A stretch of DNA of 64,000 nucleotides from Eukaryota sp. TZLM1-RC. Its lineage: Eukaryota; Metamonada: BaSk clade. Below the pieces are notes generated by a model that saw only the letters and a program-made list of their open reading frames with translations, was not told where the DNA came from and searched no databases. Made by a program: the position numbers and the translations under genes. Position 1 is the stretch's first letter, and every line of letters starts with the position of its first letter. This document shows positions 51,230 to 63,133 of the stretch, piece by piece. The stretch spans positions 1,550,001 through 1,614,000 of the forward strand of contig JAUPSS010000001.1 of assembly GCA_040285825.1 (NCBI GenBank), read 5' to 3'.

Positions 51230-51627
51230 AAAAGATGGAGAAGAATTGTGTGGTTTAATGGTTTTAATAATTGCAACTGGAGAATCATTTGCGTGGGTTC
51301 TTGCTTCTTGGTCTTCAATGGAATTGGAAAAATAGCCAAATATTGTCTAAGCCTTATCACTTTGAAATCAGAACAATTCATGGACCTGCTGCTGTTCTTT
51401 CTTCTGATGTTTTCTTCAATTCAAATACTTCTAGTGAAATTTTTAATTTAAATTTTAAAAATTTTTCAATTGAAATTTTTCCTTTATTGCAAAACATAAA
51501 CATAAACATTTTCCTGCAGTTGAGTCCTTTCTCTAAACTTTTAAGGGAGATTATCAAAACTTTTTTATGAATGTTTTGACCTGCTTTGGTCTCTGGCTGT
51601 CAAACAAGGCGATCCATTAGGTTTTTT
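51230..51627 (+). pseudogene. RLE element RT relic interrupted by the LTR at 51628
   Basis: Broken frames read IATGESFAWVLASW, KPYHFEIRTIHGPAAV, PFSKLLREIIKTF and LAVKQGDPLGFFV, the early RT motifs of the RLE family (compare IAIGESLTRLLSSL at 36.5 kb and GVKQGDPLKSFFF at 9.5 kb). It is cut in the middle of motif B' by the start of the LTR. Confidence 0.6.
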
Positions 51628-51708
51628 TGTTGCCTTAGGATGCAAAATTGGTTGAGATAAAGATAATTTATTTTCTATTCATATTATAAAAGCCTTAGGA
51701 CGCCAACA
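51628..51708 (-). repeat. inner 3' LTR of a different subfamily
   Basis: Begins TGTTGCCTTAGG and ends GGACGCCAACA on the plus strand. It shares its left-end type with the solo LTR at 48832, not with the outer LTRs of the composite element. Its outer flank TTTT has no match after 58575. Confidence 0.75.
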
Positions 51709-51821
51709 CTGCTTCTTCCCTTTTTCAGAGCTAATAAACTTATATAAATATGAATCTAAACTATAACAAATAACTAAATAACTAAATAACTAAATAACTA
51801 AATCTAAACTGAGAATTAGCA

Positions 51822-52584
51822 TCACTTCCTAATTCTAGTACTGCGTCCAGGCCTCTTGCAAGGCGCAGAGTTATTGGAGGTACTCTTACGTTGACTAGTA
51901 GTACGTTTTCCAATTTTCTTGTTATTCCTACTGAACAACTTGTAAGCTTCTGAATGTTTAACTGAATGGAGAGGCTCTTCTGTTGTCTCACCGCCAAACC
52001 ATTGAACAGTAGAGAAACTACCTGAGTCAGAATTATATTCTGAGAGGATTTTCTCTATAACATGTTTCTCAGCATCGCCTGCTGCGACTGTCTTAAGAAA
52101 TTCGATATCCTGGGGATTCTCGGCGTTATAGATTTTGCAATCTTTCTTAGCAGCCATTAATTCGGTGCCAGTGGTAAGATTCTTCAATAATAAAGTAGAG
52201 TTGGAGGGATGGTCTATTACTAAAAAGGGTCCGTTCCAAGATCCATGTAATTTATTATTCTGTTTGGTTTTACGAAGGACATAGTCACCAATATTAAATA
52301 CTATAGAACGCGAATTAGTATTGTCTACTGAAGTTGGGGTATTTAATGATTGATGACGCTCTGCTTCTTCCCTTTTTTCTTGCAGACGAATATTTTTCAA
52401 TTTAATATCGTCTAATAAAGGAATAATGGAATCAAATTTTGATAAGTTTTCTAAAATGTTTGCAGGGTCCGATCATGGACTAATCGAACATACGAACATT
52501 AGTTCGTATGGGGTAAAACCTGTCTTTCTGCTTTTAGTGGAATTTATCAAAAGTTGGGATATGGGTACATAAGTAGACCAATTT
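51822..52584 (-). pseudogene. gypsy pol: integrase C-terminal part with GPF module and chromodomain-like end
   Basis: In frame with the integrase core but separated by a TAG near 52586 and a TGA near 52475. It contains GDYVLRKTKQNNKLHGSWNG then PFLVID (the G-P-Y/F module), then VIEKILSEYNSDSGSFSTVQ with WFGGETTEEPL following, whose V-x-x-I-L and W-x-x-x-x-x-x-E-P-L layout is that of a chromodomain. The tail is basic and Ser-rich. Chromodomains direct integration to marked chromatin in chromoviruses. Confidence 0.7.
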
Positions 52585-52586
52585 CC

Positions 52587-53345
52587 CTAATCATAGAAAT
52601 CTATTAATAATTTCCTCAAGCATTGTAAAGCGTCTCTATGTTTACGTTCTGAAAGTCCATTACTTTCAGAGTAGTGGGGCATTGAGTTACTCGTCTCAAT
52701 AGCTAATCTGTTACACACTATCTTAAAAGTCTCATTGGCGAACTCAGGACCATTATCACTATGAATTAACATAGGTATGCCAAAAATTGCGCAAACGTTC
52801 CAAATTAAGGCATCTGCGGTCTCTAAGGCATTGAGTTCCTTTAGAGGGACTAAAATTGAATATGCAGTAAAAGAATCTACAAATACTAGCAAGTATTTAT
52901 TACCATCACTATCATTATTCAGAGGTCCAATTGTATCGACATTTAATCTAGCAAAAGGACGATCTGCCCAAAGGGAACCTGTGGAAGGTGTTTTTTGACA
53001 AGTTGGGCATCTTTTGATGTGGTTTATGAGGTCCTTTCTTATATTAGGCCAGAACAAGTCGCTTTTGGACAATTTATGTAGACTGTCGTTTTTGCTGGAA
53101 TGGCTTGATTGAACCAATCCATGTATTAATAGTAAAGCCTGTTTTCTGAGGCTTTTTGGAATTAAAATTATATTTTTATTATCTTTCCAAATTTGAGTAT
53201 TTTCATCTAGAATTGCATTCTCGAATAGAGGGTCATTGTTATTTTTGGCTATTTGTTGTTCAGATCTTATTTTAGAGAACCAGGAAAAAAAGTAAGTCTT
53301 GGTGTCTACTTGATGGGATATCTTCGAAGTCCGAATCAGAATCAT
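52587..53345 (-). pseudogene. gypsy pol: integrase zinc-binding and DDE core
   Basis: HHCC region: LLIHGLVQSSHSSKND and INHIKRCPTCQK. Catalytic core: LNVDTIGPLNND (Asp), HSDNGPEFANE (Asp) and SNGLSERKHR (Glu). It joins the RNase H frame through a 1-base shift near 53295 and ends at a TAG. Confidence 0.85.
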
Positions 53346-53616
53346 CGTCTAGTGGAGGTATCTCGTAATTCGAAAGTAAAGTATCTGGTCTATTTATACT
53401 ACAGATAGAAGGAGTTCCCTCGTTTAGGTCTAAATCAATATTCCTCGATAACATATCTGCCCAGTGGTTATCATCACCTGGTTCATGGACCATATCAAAG
53501 TCGAATTCAGATAGTATAGGCAACCACCTCTTTACAATTCTGTTTTTCTCTGGGGCTGTGGCCAGGAATGCAATATTTTTGTGATCAGTGAAAATTGTTA
53601 GAAGCTTTCTAAACAA
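53272..53616 (-). pseudogene. gypsy pol: end of RNase H
   Basis: Reads LTIFTDHKNIAFLATAPEKN and NHWADMLSRNIDL, the third and fourth RNase H landmarks. It is connected to the preceding frame by a 1-base shift near 53605. Only about 90 residues separate RNase H from integrase here, in contrast to the element at 2494-7776. Confidence 0.8.
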
Positions 53617-55754
53617 CTTTCAGTTAAAATCAGAAGTATTGCGTATAATTCTTTCTGTAAAGTGGACCATTTTCTTTGTGTTTCTGTAAGTAATCTATAA
53701 TAGAACGACAAAGGTTTCACTTTCCTTTTATTCAGCGGGGTTCCTGCAGGAGAGTATGGTTCAATTTCTTGCCAAATAACACCCCCTATTGCTACATTTG
53801 ATGTGTCAGTACTTATTGATACACGCTTGCCCGGAGCTAGTAATTCAAGGGGCATGTGATTAATTATTAAATCTTTTATTTGTTTAAAATAATCATCATG
53901 ATCGTTGGTCCATTTAATTATTCTAAGTTTCCCTTTATTTAACTCGTTAATTGGAGCTATTAATTCGGAAATACCTGGAAGCCAATCTCTAATATAATTG
54001 ATGAATCCTACCAATGAGCGAACTTCTTTCACTGATTTTGGTCTAGGGATTCTCATCAAGGCTTCGATCTTTTTCTTACTAATATATCTAGTTTTGTCCT
54101 GGAAGGTGCTTCCTAAAATGTCAATAGAGTGTTGGGATGTTACGAATTTACATTTACGTAAACCTATATTTACACGTCTATTTCTGGCGCATTGGAGGAC
54201 TCTTTGTAATTTCTTATAGAATTCTTCGAACGTCGTTCTAACTATTATGATATCATCAATATATATAAAGACGCCATCAATTTGGAAAATTTCCATCATT
54301 GCGTTTTGAAATACTACTGGGATGTTCTTTAATCCGAAACAAGCTCTTTTAAACATAACTGACCTTCCAGGGATTGAGATTGATGTTTTCTCAATGTCCT
54401 TTTCAGCTACATTCATCTGCCAGAAAGCTTTTGGTAAATCAAGCGTGGCAATATAATCTGTTCCACTCAAAAATGCTAAAATTTCACTAATCCTAGGTAG
54501 ATAAGGCTCTACTGAAATCGTGTGGGCGTTAACTCCATCTTTACCGCTAAAGTCTCCAGTTAACCTGGGTTTCTTGCCGTCAGGATATATAACTAAGACA
54601 ATAGGAGAGCTGAATTTATAATTAGATTCAACTGCGTAGCCCATTTCAATCAGTTCATCAAATATTTTATTTGCTATTTCCATTTTGCTGGAGTTTAATT
54701 GTCTAGCAGGTTTATGTACTATAGCATTCTCATCTCTAAAGGGGATTGTTAGAGGATTACAATCGATTCCTTTTCTGTTTGGAGTTTCACAAAAAACATC
54801 GCTGAAAATTCCTAGTAGACTCGTTAATTTTAATTTATTAATATCATCATCTAATTTTATCTCACAACCAGATCTAGTTGTTTGCTCCTCAAAATCGGAA
54901 GGACTCAATGATTGGTTATCTAAGGTCCCAATCAAATGTTGAGCGATTCTTGAGTCGAATTCAGATTCTGCATTTAACAAAGTGCGGTGTTCTTTGTCTA
55001 ATCTAATGAAAAGACCATCATCCGTCTGAAGCCCAAGTGTTTTTAACATGTCTGTCCCTATTAATAATATGTTCGAACCCAGAATTATGGGAAGAGTGTG
55101 TCTATAATGTACCTGGTGCACAATGCTTCCTACGTTGAACGACAGAATACCATTTGCACTCCCTAGCGATCTACTTGATACGTTATTGGCTAATAAGAAC
55201 TCAATTGTATCATCTCTATTAATTGACATATTGCATTTGGTAGCCAAATCTTCTGTTATAACCGAACAAAACACTGCCGAATCAATAGTTCCAATCATTT
55301 TTTTATTATTTATTAATATCTCCAATCTTAAAAATGGAGAACGCTGGGATCTGATGTAATTCTCACTAACCGTAGAATTTATACCAAAAATACTATTGAT
55401 ATCAGAGCTGGGTTTGTGGAATTGTAGAGGATTCAATAAGAATTGTTGAGCTGTTGTGGAGTTGTTGACTGGGTTTCCGAATCGGCAATTAATTGATTGT
55501 GATTGATTGCGTTGATTTGTTTCCGATTGGGAAAGTACCTGTGTTTCTGACCCTGTTGCTGAAACGGTCGATCCGTCTGTGAAAGGTCGTGCTCGAACTA
55601 GCTGACACGTTCTCAGAAGGGGATGATATTGATGATGTTTCCTCTTGTGTGTTAAAATAATAAAAAGGTATATACTGACCTCTGCCTTCATGTCCTCTAA
55701 AATGGCCATTTCGACCCCTACCTCTAAACCTAGATACACGTCTACCACGGCCAC
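53598..55754 (-). pseudogene. gypsy pol: protease and reverse transcriptase
   Basis: 718 open codons. The protease box is TIDSAVFCSVI (D-S-A rather than D-T-G). RT landmarks are YIATLDLPKAFWQMNV, RACFGLKNIPVVFQNA and VFIYIDDIIIV (Y-I-D-D), and the RNase H start is VSISTDTSNVAIGGVIW. The open frame overlaps gag by 266 bases and lies in the +1 frame relative to it, so Gag-Pol would need a +1 shift, as in Ty3. It starts within a region of low constraint, so the exact shift site is not visible. Confidence 0.85.
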
Positions 55755-57794
55755 CTCGACCCCTGACTACACTGCCACTTCTCGCAGCCTGATCAGCCTC
55801 GCCGATCTTAAACCTGAGTTCGTTAGGTACCTTGCTTCTGGTACAATGGGGGTCTTTACATTCAAAAACCGTGTGACCAGTAGGGTTGTTTCCTTCGGTG
55901 ACGTTACAAAATGTACAAAACTTAGAATTATCCCGTTCATGTCTTTCTGGAACATATTTGTTTTGGGGAGTTCCTTTAGATCCGCCTCCCGAGCGACGTT
56001 TAGCACCTGAATTAGATGGAGTTACCCCTCTAGAGTAAGTTTTCATGGTCGAAAGGCCTAATAGAATATCTTCGTCTCTTTCAGCTTGTTTCCTCAGAAG
56101 TTCCATGATGTGCCTGTTTCTTGTCGTTTGGCACCAAGCTAAAAAGTGTCTTCTGGTGGTCGAAATCAGGTTTGACAAAGTTGTACCTGTTGAAGGGTCC
56201 CAGAAATCTCCTCTTGTCCAATGGCTTGCCAGCTCCTTGGTAATAATATATTTGTCTATACCCAAGAGAAAGTATTCTGCAATGAGGGCGGGTGAGAGGT
56301 TTATTAAACCGCTGGTTCCCCTAATTGATGCAGATATAGAGTGATCAACCATGTAAGTGGTCATCCTCAGGACGTCTCCAAAATCTTCGATGAACCTACC
56401 AAATTCATTGTCCGCATCCATTTTGTCGTGGATGTTTCTCCAATTTATACAAGGTTTCGCTAGGGTAGAGCAAGCCTCATGATATGAGGTAAATTGTGTC
56501 CTGAGTAGCAGAAAAACCATTAGATCTGCGTCAGAGAAGTCCGGTCTCAGAAGTCCTTGGCCTTGCCAACTAGATATGAGCTGGGGGTCAACCATGCTTG
56601 ATAAGCCGGACGGACAAGTACTTATCATCATACTTTTAAATAAGTCGTAATGATGAATAGGAGGTCCCAGACGTTTTGTCAGTTCTGGGTCGATCCTTAA
56701 AAGTGGCTGCTTCATGTCCCTATCAATTTCTTCTCTGATGTGAGATGGGAGAGATGATAAGAGCTCAGGGGTAATCTGGGTCTTTCCTTCACCAAAAATC
56801 TGGGTTGCTATCAACATAGCACGAAACCAATCAGATTGACGAGGGGCTTGAAAGCTCCTATTAGCTATCTTGTGCCCGTATTTATCCCATGCTTGAAACT
56901 TGAGAAGAAAGGAGGCGAAAGACATCTTGTTGAGTGGGTATTTCTCGGATAGGTGAGGAGCTTTGTATTCAGCTGACCTAGGCCGAGTGTCCACATGTCT
57001 TTGAAGACTACTCGCTATACTCATGTCCAATATATTTCTTGAAGCTTGGAGGTCTTCCAAACGGAGAGGCTCCTCAGAAGAAACTCTTCTACGAAGGGGT
57101 TGAGGAGGAGGTGTTTCATCTAAACTAGGTCCGCTAAACTCGACTTCGTCTTCTGATGCACTTCTGAGCATAGGTTGGGAGGAACTTGATGGTTCCTGAA
57201 CCACTCTGGTAGGTCTGTTTACTCGTTTTGTCATGTCTACTGTTGGGATGTGATCAGGGAGTACATCAATAGAACAGACTTGTACCGGTTGCTCTTTTTC
57301 TGCTATTATGGGGGCGATTACTGGAAATTTAGGTCTCTGGTGGAGCTCTGTTGATTGATCGCCCGTGACCATGAATCTGAACTTCTTCTTCCTTGTTGTA
57401 GCTTCCCCGAATTGCTGAATAAAGTTATTTGGGCGGCACCTAAATGTGGATACGCTTGAACATTCCGTAAGTATATTATTTAGGGCGTCCGCGTCAAAGA
57501 AGTCGCTGACGGGTTCCAACTTGCTTGGATTTATGCTGTCTGCTTGTTCCATATATTTTCTGAAACAAGTAGGAGCCCCGTCCGTTACCTCTGAGAAGTT
57601 ATGGATGATCGTATCAAAGTACGAGTCCATCCATGCCGGCAATTTGTTTCCAGGATTACGTCGGTATCGGTTCTACTCCTTTGTTCGATAGCTGAGAACC
57701 TGATCCTTTTTCCGAATTGATCCAAGTGAATGGCTTCCCAACCAGGTCTGTCTTTGATTGGTTTTGCCAGGATCACATGGATTTCTTTGTCCAT
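55489..57794 (-). pseudogene. gypsy Gag polyprotein, main part
   Basis: A short frame from ATG 57794 (MDKEIHVILAKPIKD) shifts by one base near 57640 into a 717-codon frame. The middle is helical capsid-like (FLLKFQAWDKYGHKIANRSF, MVFLLLRTQFTSYHEACSTL). Near the end lies a zinc-binding segment KFCTFCNVTEGNNPTGHTVF with ECKDPHC following (C-x2-C-x9-H-x4-C type), then an Arg/Gly-rich tract (RGRGGRGRR) like RNA-binding RGG boxes. It is unusually long for a Ty3/gypsy Gag. Confidence 0.7.
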
Positions 57795-57882
57795 GCTGGT
57801 TAACCTAGGACGGCGTTCTGCCCCACGTCCGTAGGTTTCTCTACTCCGGGCGTCCAAAGCGTTAATTAGCTCTCTTCTCTAG

Positions 57883-58408
57883 CTTTGAGGGAATTCGTAG
57901 ACTCTATTAGGGTTCCCTTTCAGGCCCAGAGTCTAGAATCCCACATTTCTACCAGATTTTATCATTTGTTTCCAAAGGGGAGGGAGCTGCTCAAACAAAC
58001 AGTAATCTGTAGGTTCGAGGTGGGATTCCGCGTACTTCATTATTTGTTGACGAAGTTCTTTCTCTTTGTCGTCCATTTCTTCTAAAACGGACTGACGTTC
58101 TTGGTAGTCATTCAGAACGGACGAAGTTTCTGAACTTGACTCAACATTTTTGTCTTCAGGTGAGGAGGGTGGTGGTCCCGTTCATGAAACCTTTTCTGGA
58201 TTGTTGGACTTGAAAGAGGCTGGAGGTGGTTCCGTGCTTGGTCCCATTGGTTTCTCTTGAGGGAAAGGGGAGCGGAGGGTGGTCTCGAGCCCGAATCCTC
58301 ACTCTTTGCTTCTTCTCCTGTTGTTGTAAATGTGTTATATGCATCTCTGTCGTGCTGTTGCATGGAAATTTTAAAAGAGTCAGTGTCCTGGCGAGGAAAG
58401 ACTGACAT
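57883..58408 (-). pseudogene. probable start of the same Gag
   Basis: ATG 58408 opens a Gln/Ser-rich sequence (MSVFPRQDTDSFKISMQQ). A frame change near 58150 leads into ETSSVLNDYQERQSVLEE and QIMKYAESHLEPTDYCLF before a TAG. Position right after the 5' LTR and orientation fit the Gag N-terminus, but the frames are broken and the link to the next piece is inferred. Confidence 0.45.
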
Positions 58409-58494
58409 GATATCTGCTGAAGATATCCTCTGTTTGATAGCTGTCAGATGTGTAAGCGGTATACCTGGTATAAACCTAAATGACCAATAATTAT

Positions 58495-58575
58495 TGATGC
58501 CGTAGGTTGGAAAAGTGGTTAGGATAAAGCTTATTTATTTTCTATTCATAATATAAAAGCCTAAGGGCGCCAACA
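58495..58575 (-). repeat. outer 5' LTR of the composite element
   Basis: 81 bp, followed on the plus side by ATAT. On its inner side the element-sense sequence ATAATTATTGG matches the bases after the 5' LTR of the nested element. Confidence 0.8.
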
Positions 58576-58890
58576 ATATTGTTGGATAACACTTGGAAGC
58601 TATAATGAATTTTTCATAAATTACATGTTACAGGTCAGTTAAATAACTAACTAATAGAGGTTGCTAAAGGTGTATTTAAAAATAATGAAGCCTTTGTTGT
58701 TGTTCATTACTTGACATAATTAGCATAATACATTGGTAATTTGATTTCTATTCAGTTTTCATTAATCAGTCATCAGAAATATAAAATCAGTCACATGAGT
58801 ATTTAATTAGAAAGATTAAGTGTAAATGACTATAGCAAAATCCGACACAATTTATTAAATCAAAACCTATAAAAACAATTGAAAATCCAC

Positions 58891-60432
58891 TTACAAACTA
58901 ACACTAACCCCTTTTTTAAATCTTGGTAACGGAGCTGAATGAGCAAGCGAAAGATCTACTTTATGACCAAATAAATCTCTAATTCTACTGATGCCGCTCA
59001 TAATCATTGTGGGTCTTTCCAAAGAAAGTCCCCAGGCGCAAACAGTGACATCTGAAGGCAATCCCATTGGCCGAAGCATTTCAGGACGGAAAATTCCAGA
59101 ATTTCCAATCTCTACCCATTTATCTAAACCTTTATGAAAGGCAAAAATCTCCATTGAAGGTTCAGTGTAAGGGTTAAACGTGGGTTTGAATTTTAAATCA
59201 GTCATTCCTAACTGCTCGAAAAACTCAGTGATTAACCCAATTAAATGACCCAAGGAAAGATTTCTCCCAGCAACAACACCCTCAACTTGGTGAAATTCAG
59301 CTAAATGAGTAGCATCGACAGACTCATTCCTAAAAACTCTATCTATAGAGAACAATTTACATGGCTTAAAACCGTCACAAGCTAGTTTGTATAAGAGTCG
59401 CGCACTCACTGCAGTTGTGTGAGTTCTCAGAATATTCTTCTTGGCTTCACTTTCAGACCAATTATACCTCCAACCTATTGATCCAAAACCACCTTCTTCG
59501 TGAATCTTCTTGACTTTTGATTGGTAATCAATCGGCAGTTGATTACAGCTTTCCGGTCGTGATAAGAAGAATGTATCGTGAGCATCTCTAGCAGGGTGAT
59601 GTTGGGGTTGGAATAGAGCATCAAAATTAAAAAAAGAATTTTCTACATATCTATTGGTTGGCATTTCAGTAAACCCCATTGACAAAAATATTTTCCTAAA
59701 GGCGCTTCTCATTTGCATAAGTGGATGTAGGGCTCCACCATGACCTTCTGGTTGCTTTCCTTTGCATGTAAGGTTTCTTGGCTTAAAGTCTAATTTAGAT
59801 AGCTCTTCAGTAGTCATGGTGATCATATCGGTGGTAACTTCAGAGACAGTTTTTCTATCTTCAAAAAACTTTGAAGTTCTGCTAACTTTGAAATATTTTG
59901 ATTTAGATTCGCTTAGATAAGGCTTAAGTGACCTAAGGGTAATTGGATGTAGGGATTGAATTAGTTCTTCAATTTGTTTTTTAATTTCCTCCGCAGAACC
60001 ACATAATGATAAAGACGGAGAAAATCGTTGAACAGAGGCGAGAATTGGGTCTTGGTCAAGATCAGTCTTGCGAGAAAGCGTAGGACCGTCCTGACCTTGA
60101 TTGACTGAAATCCAGCCCATTGACTTGGCACTACCAAGAGCTTTACCGTACTCCTTGCCAAAGAGCTTCTGGGCCTCCTTGACGGTGAGGGGAGAGTCTA
60201 GAGCTTGCCAGAGACGGAATGGGGCGGAGGAACCAGTGGAGAGAAGATTCTCTCCCTCCTTGGTCAGAATATAAGTGATACATTCTTGGAGGGTTGTAGC
60301 GACTTTGTTTTGTAGTTCGAGAGATTTAATTTGACCAACAATAACTTGATGATCAACTCCCCAAGATTTGGCAAGTTCAGCAGAGTTTTCTACCACCTCA
60401 TGGTGTTCCAAGTAAGATTGAAGTGAGTGCAT
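58891..60432 (-). CDS. FARSA: phenylalanyl-tRNA synthetase alpha subunit, cytosolic
   Basis: 513 residues from ATG 60432, the normal length for the eukaryotic alpha chain (human 508). It pairs with the beta subunit to charge tRNA-Phe. The N-terminal 200 residues are winged-helix tRNA/DNA-binding-like domains ([20 protein letters not shown]). The class II catalytic core has motif 1 ([19 protein letters not shown] with [20 protein letters not shown]), [10 protein letters not shown], motif 2 ([20 protein letters not shown], then FHQVEGVV) and motif 3 ([14 protein letters not shown]). [15 protein letters not shown] is the Phe-pocket region. It is complete and intron-free with no targeting signal. 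Confidence 0.96.
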   Translation of the reverse strand: MHSLQSYLEHHEVVENSAELAKSWGVDHQVIVGQIKSLELQNKVATTLQECITYILTKEGENLLSTGSSAPFRLWQALDSPLTVKEAQKLFGKEYGKALGSAKSMGWISVNQGQDGPTLSRKTDLDQDPILASVQRFSPSLSLCGSAEEIKKQIEELIQSLHPITLRSLKPYLSESKSKYFKVSRTSKFFEDRKTVSEVTTDMITMTTEELSKLDFKPRNLTCKGKQPEGHGGALHPLMQMRSAFRKIFLSMGFTEMPTNRYVENSFFNFDALFQPQHHPARDAHDTFFLSRPESCNQLPIDYQSKVKKIHEEGGFGSIGWRYNWSESEAKKNILRTHTTAVSARLLYKLACDGFKPCKLFSIDRVFRNESVDATHLAEFHQVEGVVAGRNLSLGHLIGLITEFFEQLGMTDLKFKPTFNPYTEPSMEIFAFHKGLDKWVEIGNSGIFRPEMLRPMGLPSDVTVCAWGLSLERPTMIMSGISRIRDLFGHKVDLSLAHSAPLPRFKKGVSVSL

Positions 60433-60617
60433 AAAATGAGTAATCTAAATCTGTGGTTTTAATTTGCAATGCTCACATTCGTCAAGCATCATTCAAACTT
60501 ATTCCAAGAACTTTCATTCTTGGTGAGATCATCCACAGACGTTCTAGAATCCTCGAATAATTGGCCACCAATCTCAGTGAGCCCATTTCTCCCCTAAAAC
60601 AATACGTAGCCTTGAAG

Positions 60618-60956
60618 CTAGTTTCTTTGTGGTCTCTGGAACGCTTTTGGTCTTGTTCCATAGTAGTGCTCACTAATTGCAATTTCTAGCTGATTTAGTG
60701 ATGTAGAAATATCTCTAGACCAAACTTGATTACAATCCGGACAACTGAAATAGATGTTGTGAACTTTAACTTCACCATCAACTTCTCTATAGATCTTTTG
60801 GTGTAGCATCTTGCAGCACTTCACCTTTGCAGATGTCATATATTCATCTCCGATCTTCACATTAGCAAATGAACATTGTAACAACTTGAGAAACGCCTTA
60901 CGTGGAGTTTTCACTTTTTGACGTGATGTACCACCATCTCCATTGCCAAACCACAC
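60618..60956 (-). CDS. hypothetical small protein with paired cysteines
   Basis: 112 codons open from a GTG; no in-frame ATG precedes an upstream stop, so the start is unresolved (an unspotted short intron is possible). The end part has KCCKMLHQKI and NIYFSCPDCNQVWSRDIS, two Cys pairs that could form a zinc ribbon. It ends about 130 bp upstream of the FARSA start codon in the same orientation. A second frame (60482-60682) overlaps its end and may be a shadow or a shifted continuation. I do not recognise it. Confidence 0.4.
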   Translation of the reverse strand: MWFGNGDGGTSRQKVKTPRKAFLKLLQCSFANVKIGDEYMTSAKVKCCKMLHQKIYREVDGEVKVHNIYFSCPDCNQVWSRDISTSLNQLEIAISEHYYGTRPKAFQRPQRN

Positions 60957-63133
60957 CTTTACTTCTCAAATTCCATGGATCTTTGTGGAACTGTTGGCTT
61001 TTCTATTATAGCGATTATAGGTTTCGTTTAGTGCGCTCACACATTGACTATAAAACATTGAATCCCATAAAATAGACTAACAAAAGACAATCTGTAGAGG
61101 CACTGCTGGCTATTCTTGAGTCTAAACTTGAGCCTATTGCAGATCGTCCATCCCAAGCTGTGCCAACAACTTCTGCTGTGTCACCCCTTTCAGCTGCAAT
61201 TCTTGTCTTGAAACTAGACATCTGAATACTTATTATTACGTTGTCTCTCTACTTCGCCCTCTTCACCCTCTTTCTACTCATCTTTCCTCCATAGAAGATG
61301 GTCCTCCTGGCTTCACTTGTATTACCATCAGTATTATCGTTTGTTCACTCTCTACGAATCAACTCACTCCAATCTTAATCTACTCCATTTTAACCTACTG
61401 CTGATATACATGAACTTCTGAAGTCTAATGAGCAGAAGATTTTTGAACTTAATGAATTCCAATTGGAACTGCATTGAAGACACTTGTAATGTTAGTCAAC
61501 ATGGCTTCCTTGCAGAGATTGATTTTGACTAATTTCATATTAATGTAGTGTGATACGATAATAAGTCTGAAGACGTCCACGCTGCTATGAGTGAAACCTA
61601 TCCCCTTGAGTTCAGGTTCGGACTCTTGAGAAAGAAGATTTTCTGGTTAATGACCTATTTCTGAACCTTCACTGTTTTGAATGTGCGTGGTTGATAATAA
61701 TTTGTGTAAATACAAGTGAATAATATTTATATAATAATCTATATAATAATATATAATATTAGTGACGGTAGTATTATAGGTTATTTAAATTGTAACTTAA
61801 AGTGCTAATACTCACCACATAACTAATTGTTCCAAAATAAAATATTATCGATTTATGTTTTATTATAGTGTCGTTCAAGTGTTGGTAAAAAGAATAGTGT
61901 TGGTGAAAGAAGTGGTGTGGTGAAAGAGGATTTTATAATTAAGGTGAAGATTGAGGAAGATTTACCTGTTCAATGAATAGAATCTAATACTCCTCTTTTA
62001 AAATTAACACAGTAAAGTTAATAATTCTAGGATCTGACTGGTACATACCAGCTTCAAGTTTCAGCTGCTTCGATAATTTCAAATTATTGTCTTGAATATA
62101 ATTGCAAATAAAGGGCAACTGACTCAACCACATCTAAAAAATAGACTAAACAGTTGGTGAAAGAAAAAATTTCTCCAATATGCAACCAAAGTGAAAACCA
62201 CAGTTGCCATTGTAGTATTCCATTTTGCCAATAAACACAGATTGCAAAGTCTTTCTCATTGAATCAAAGTCTCAGAAATCACACATAACATTAATTGATT
62301 ACATTTGTATATGAAATAATCAAAAAATGGCAGAAAATCGTGAAGTGATTGACTCTTGATTGACTCTTGCAAATTGCATATAAAATGGAAAGGATGGAAT
62401 GGTTTTTCAAAAGTCCAAGTTTAAAGTTGACTCACGTCAATTATTCGAGGATTCTAGCACGTCTGTGGACGAACTCACCAAGGATGAAAGTTGTTGGAAT
62501 AAGTTGAATGATGCTTGAAGAAAGTATGCATTTCAAATGAAAACCACAAACAATAGTAATTTGTTTGGGTCCCGTCGAAACAGAGAGGGAGAGAGGAAGT
62601 GAGAATTGTTGAGATAGCTGAATGGGAAGAGAACAAGAGGTAAATGAAGGAGAAGGAAACTGAAAAAAAACATAGAGTTTAGACGGAGTAACAGCGACAA
62701 GAACAGCTAGAGGGTAAATCGAGCTGATGTTGATGACCACTAATAGAGATACAGTGGATAGGCATTTGATGCCATTGTGAAAATTAGCAATCAATTTAAA
62801 ATTGCAATCAGCATGTCAGACATCGTGTCAGACAGCGAGATTATCTTGACTATTCCCATTCTTCTAACATCATGCAGCAAAAGAAGAACAAGGATAACGA
62901 GGTTACGGACTCAGTTCCCACCTCCTCCTTCAACCTGTTGTTCAAAGAACAGCCGAGTACTTCTTCCCGAACTCTTCAGTCGGGAACAGTCATCCTGTTT
63001 TACAGGAATAAACGGAAGCTAAGAGCCTCGATTTCTTATAGAAATCGTCGTTCTGATTCTTCCGTGGGGGGCAGAGTATTGCACTTTTTTGAGTCATCAT
63101 GTGAGTCATGATTTGGGTGCTGTTGAATCAGCC
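60957..63133. other. long region without recognised genes
   Basis: AT-rich. A fragment near 61085-61220 reads VEALLAILESKLEPIADRPS and SAVSPLSAAILVLKL, the style of a Gag or coiled-coil relic, without more support. ORFs of 117 codons (62441-62794 minus, hydrophobic) and about 80 codons (62777-63022 and 62872-63111 plus, Ser-rich) have no domain. The latter could belong to the 5' part of the element that follows. Confidence 0.4.

Larger units (their letters stand above)
49426..58575 (-). mobile_element. composite minus-strand Ty3/gypsy element with nested and recombined inserts
   Basis: The outer LTRs (49426-49506 and 58495-58575, both 81 bp, TGAT.CCGTAGG...GCGCCAACA) differ at about 5 positions and are flanked by ATAT on both sides (49422-49425, 58576-58579), so they are the true ends of one insertion. 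From the left they enclose the end of pol (49507-49742, 50846-50969) split by a nested element, a foreign RT relic (about 50970-51627), a third LTR of another subfamily (51628-51708), and then a second, complete copy of pol and gag up to 58494. Gag and pol are broken by several frameshifts and stops. A polypurine tract (AAAAAGGGAAGAAGCAG in the element sense) abuts each left LTR. Confidence 0.75.

Noticed and set aside
61085-61220. Possible Gag relic
   Set aside because: Only one short helical segment, with no knuckle, protease or LTR nearby.
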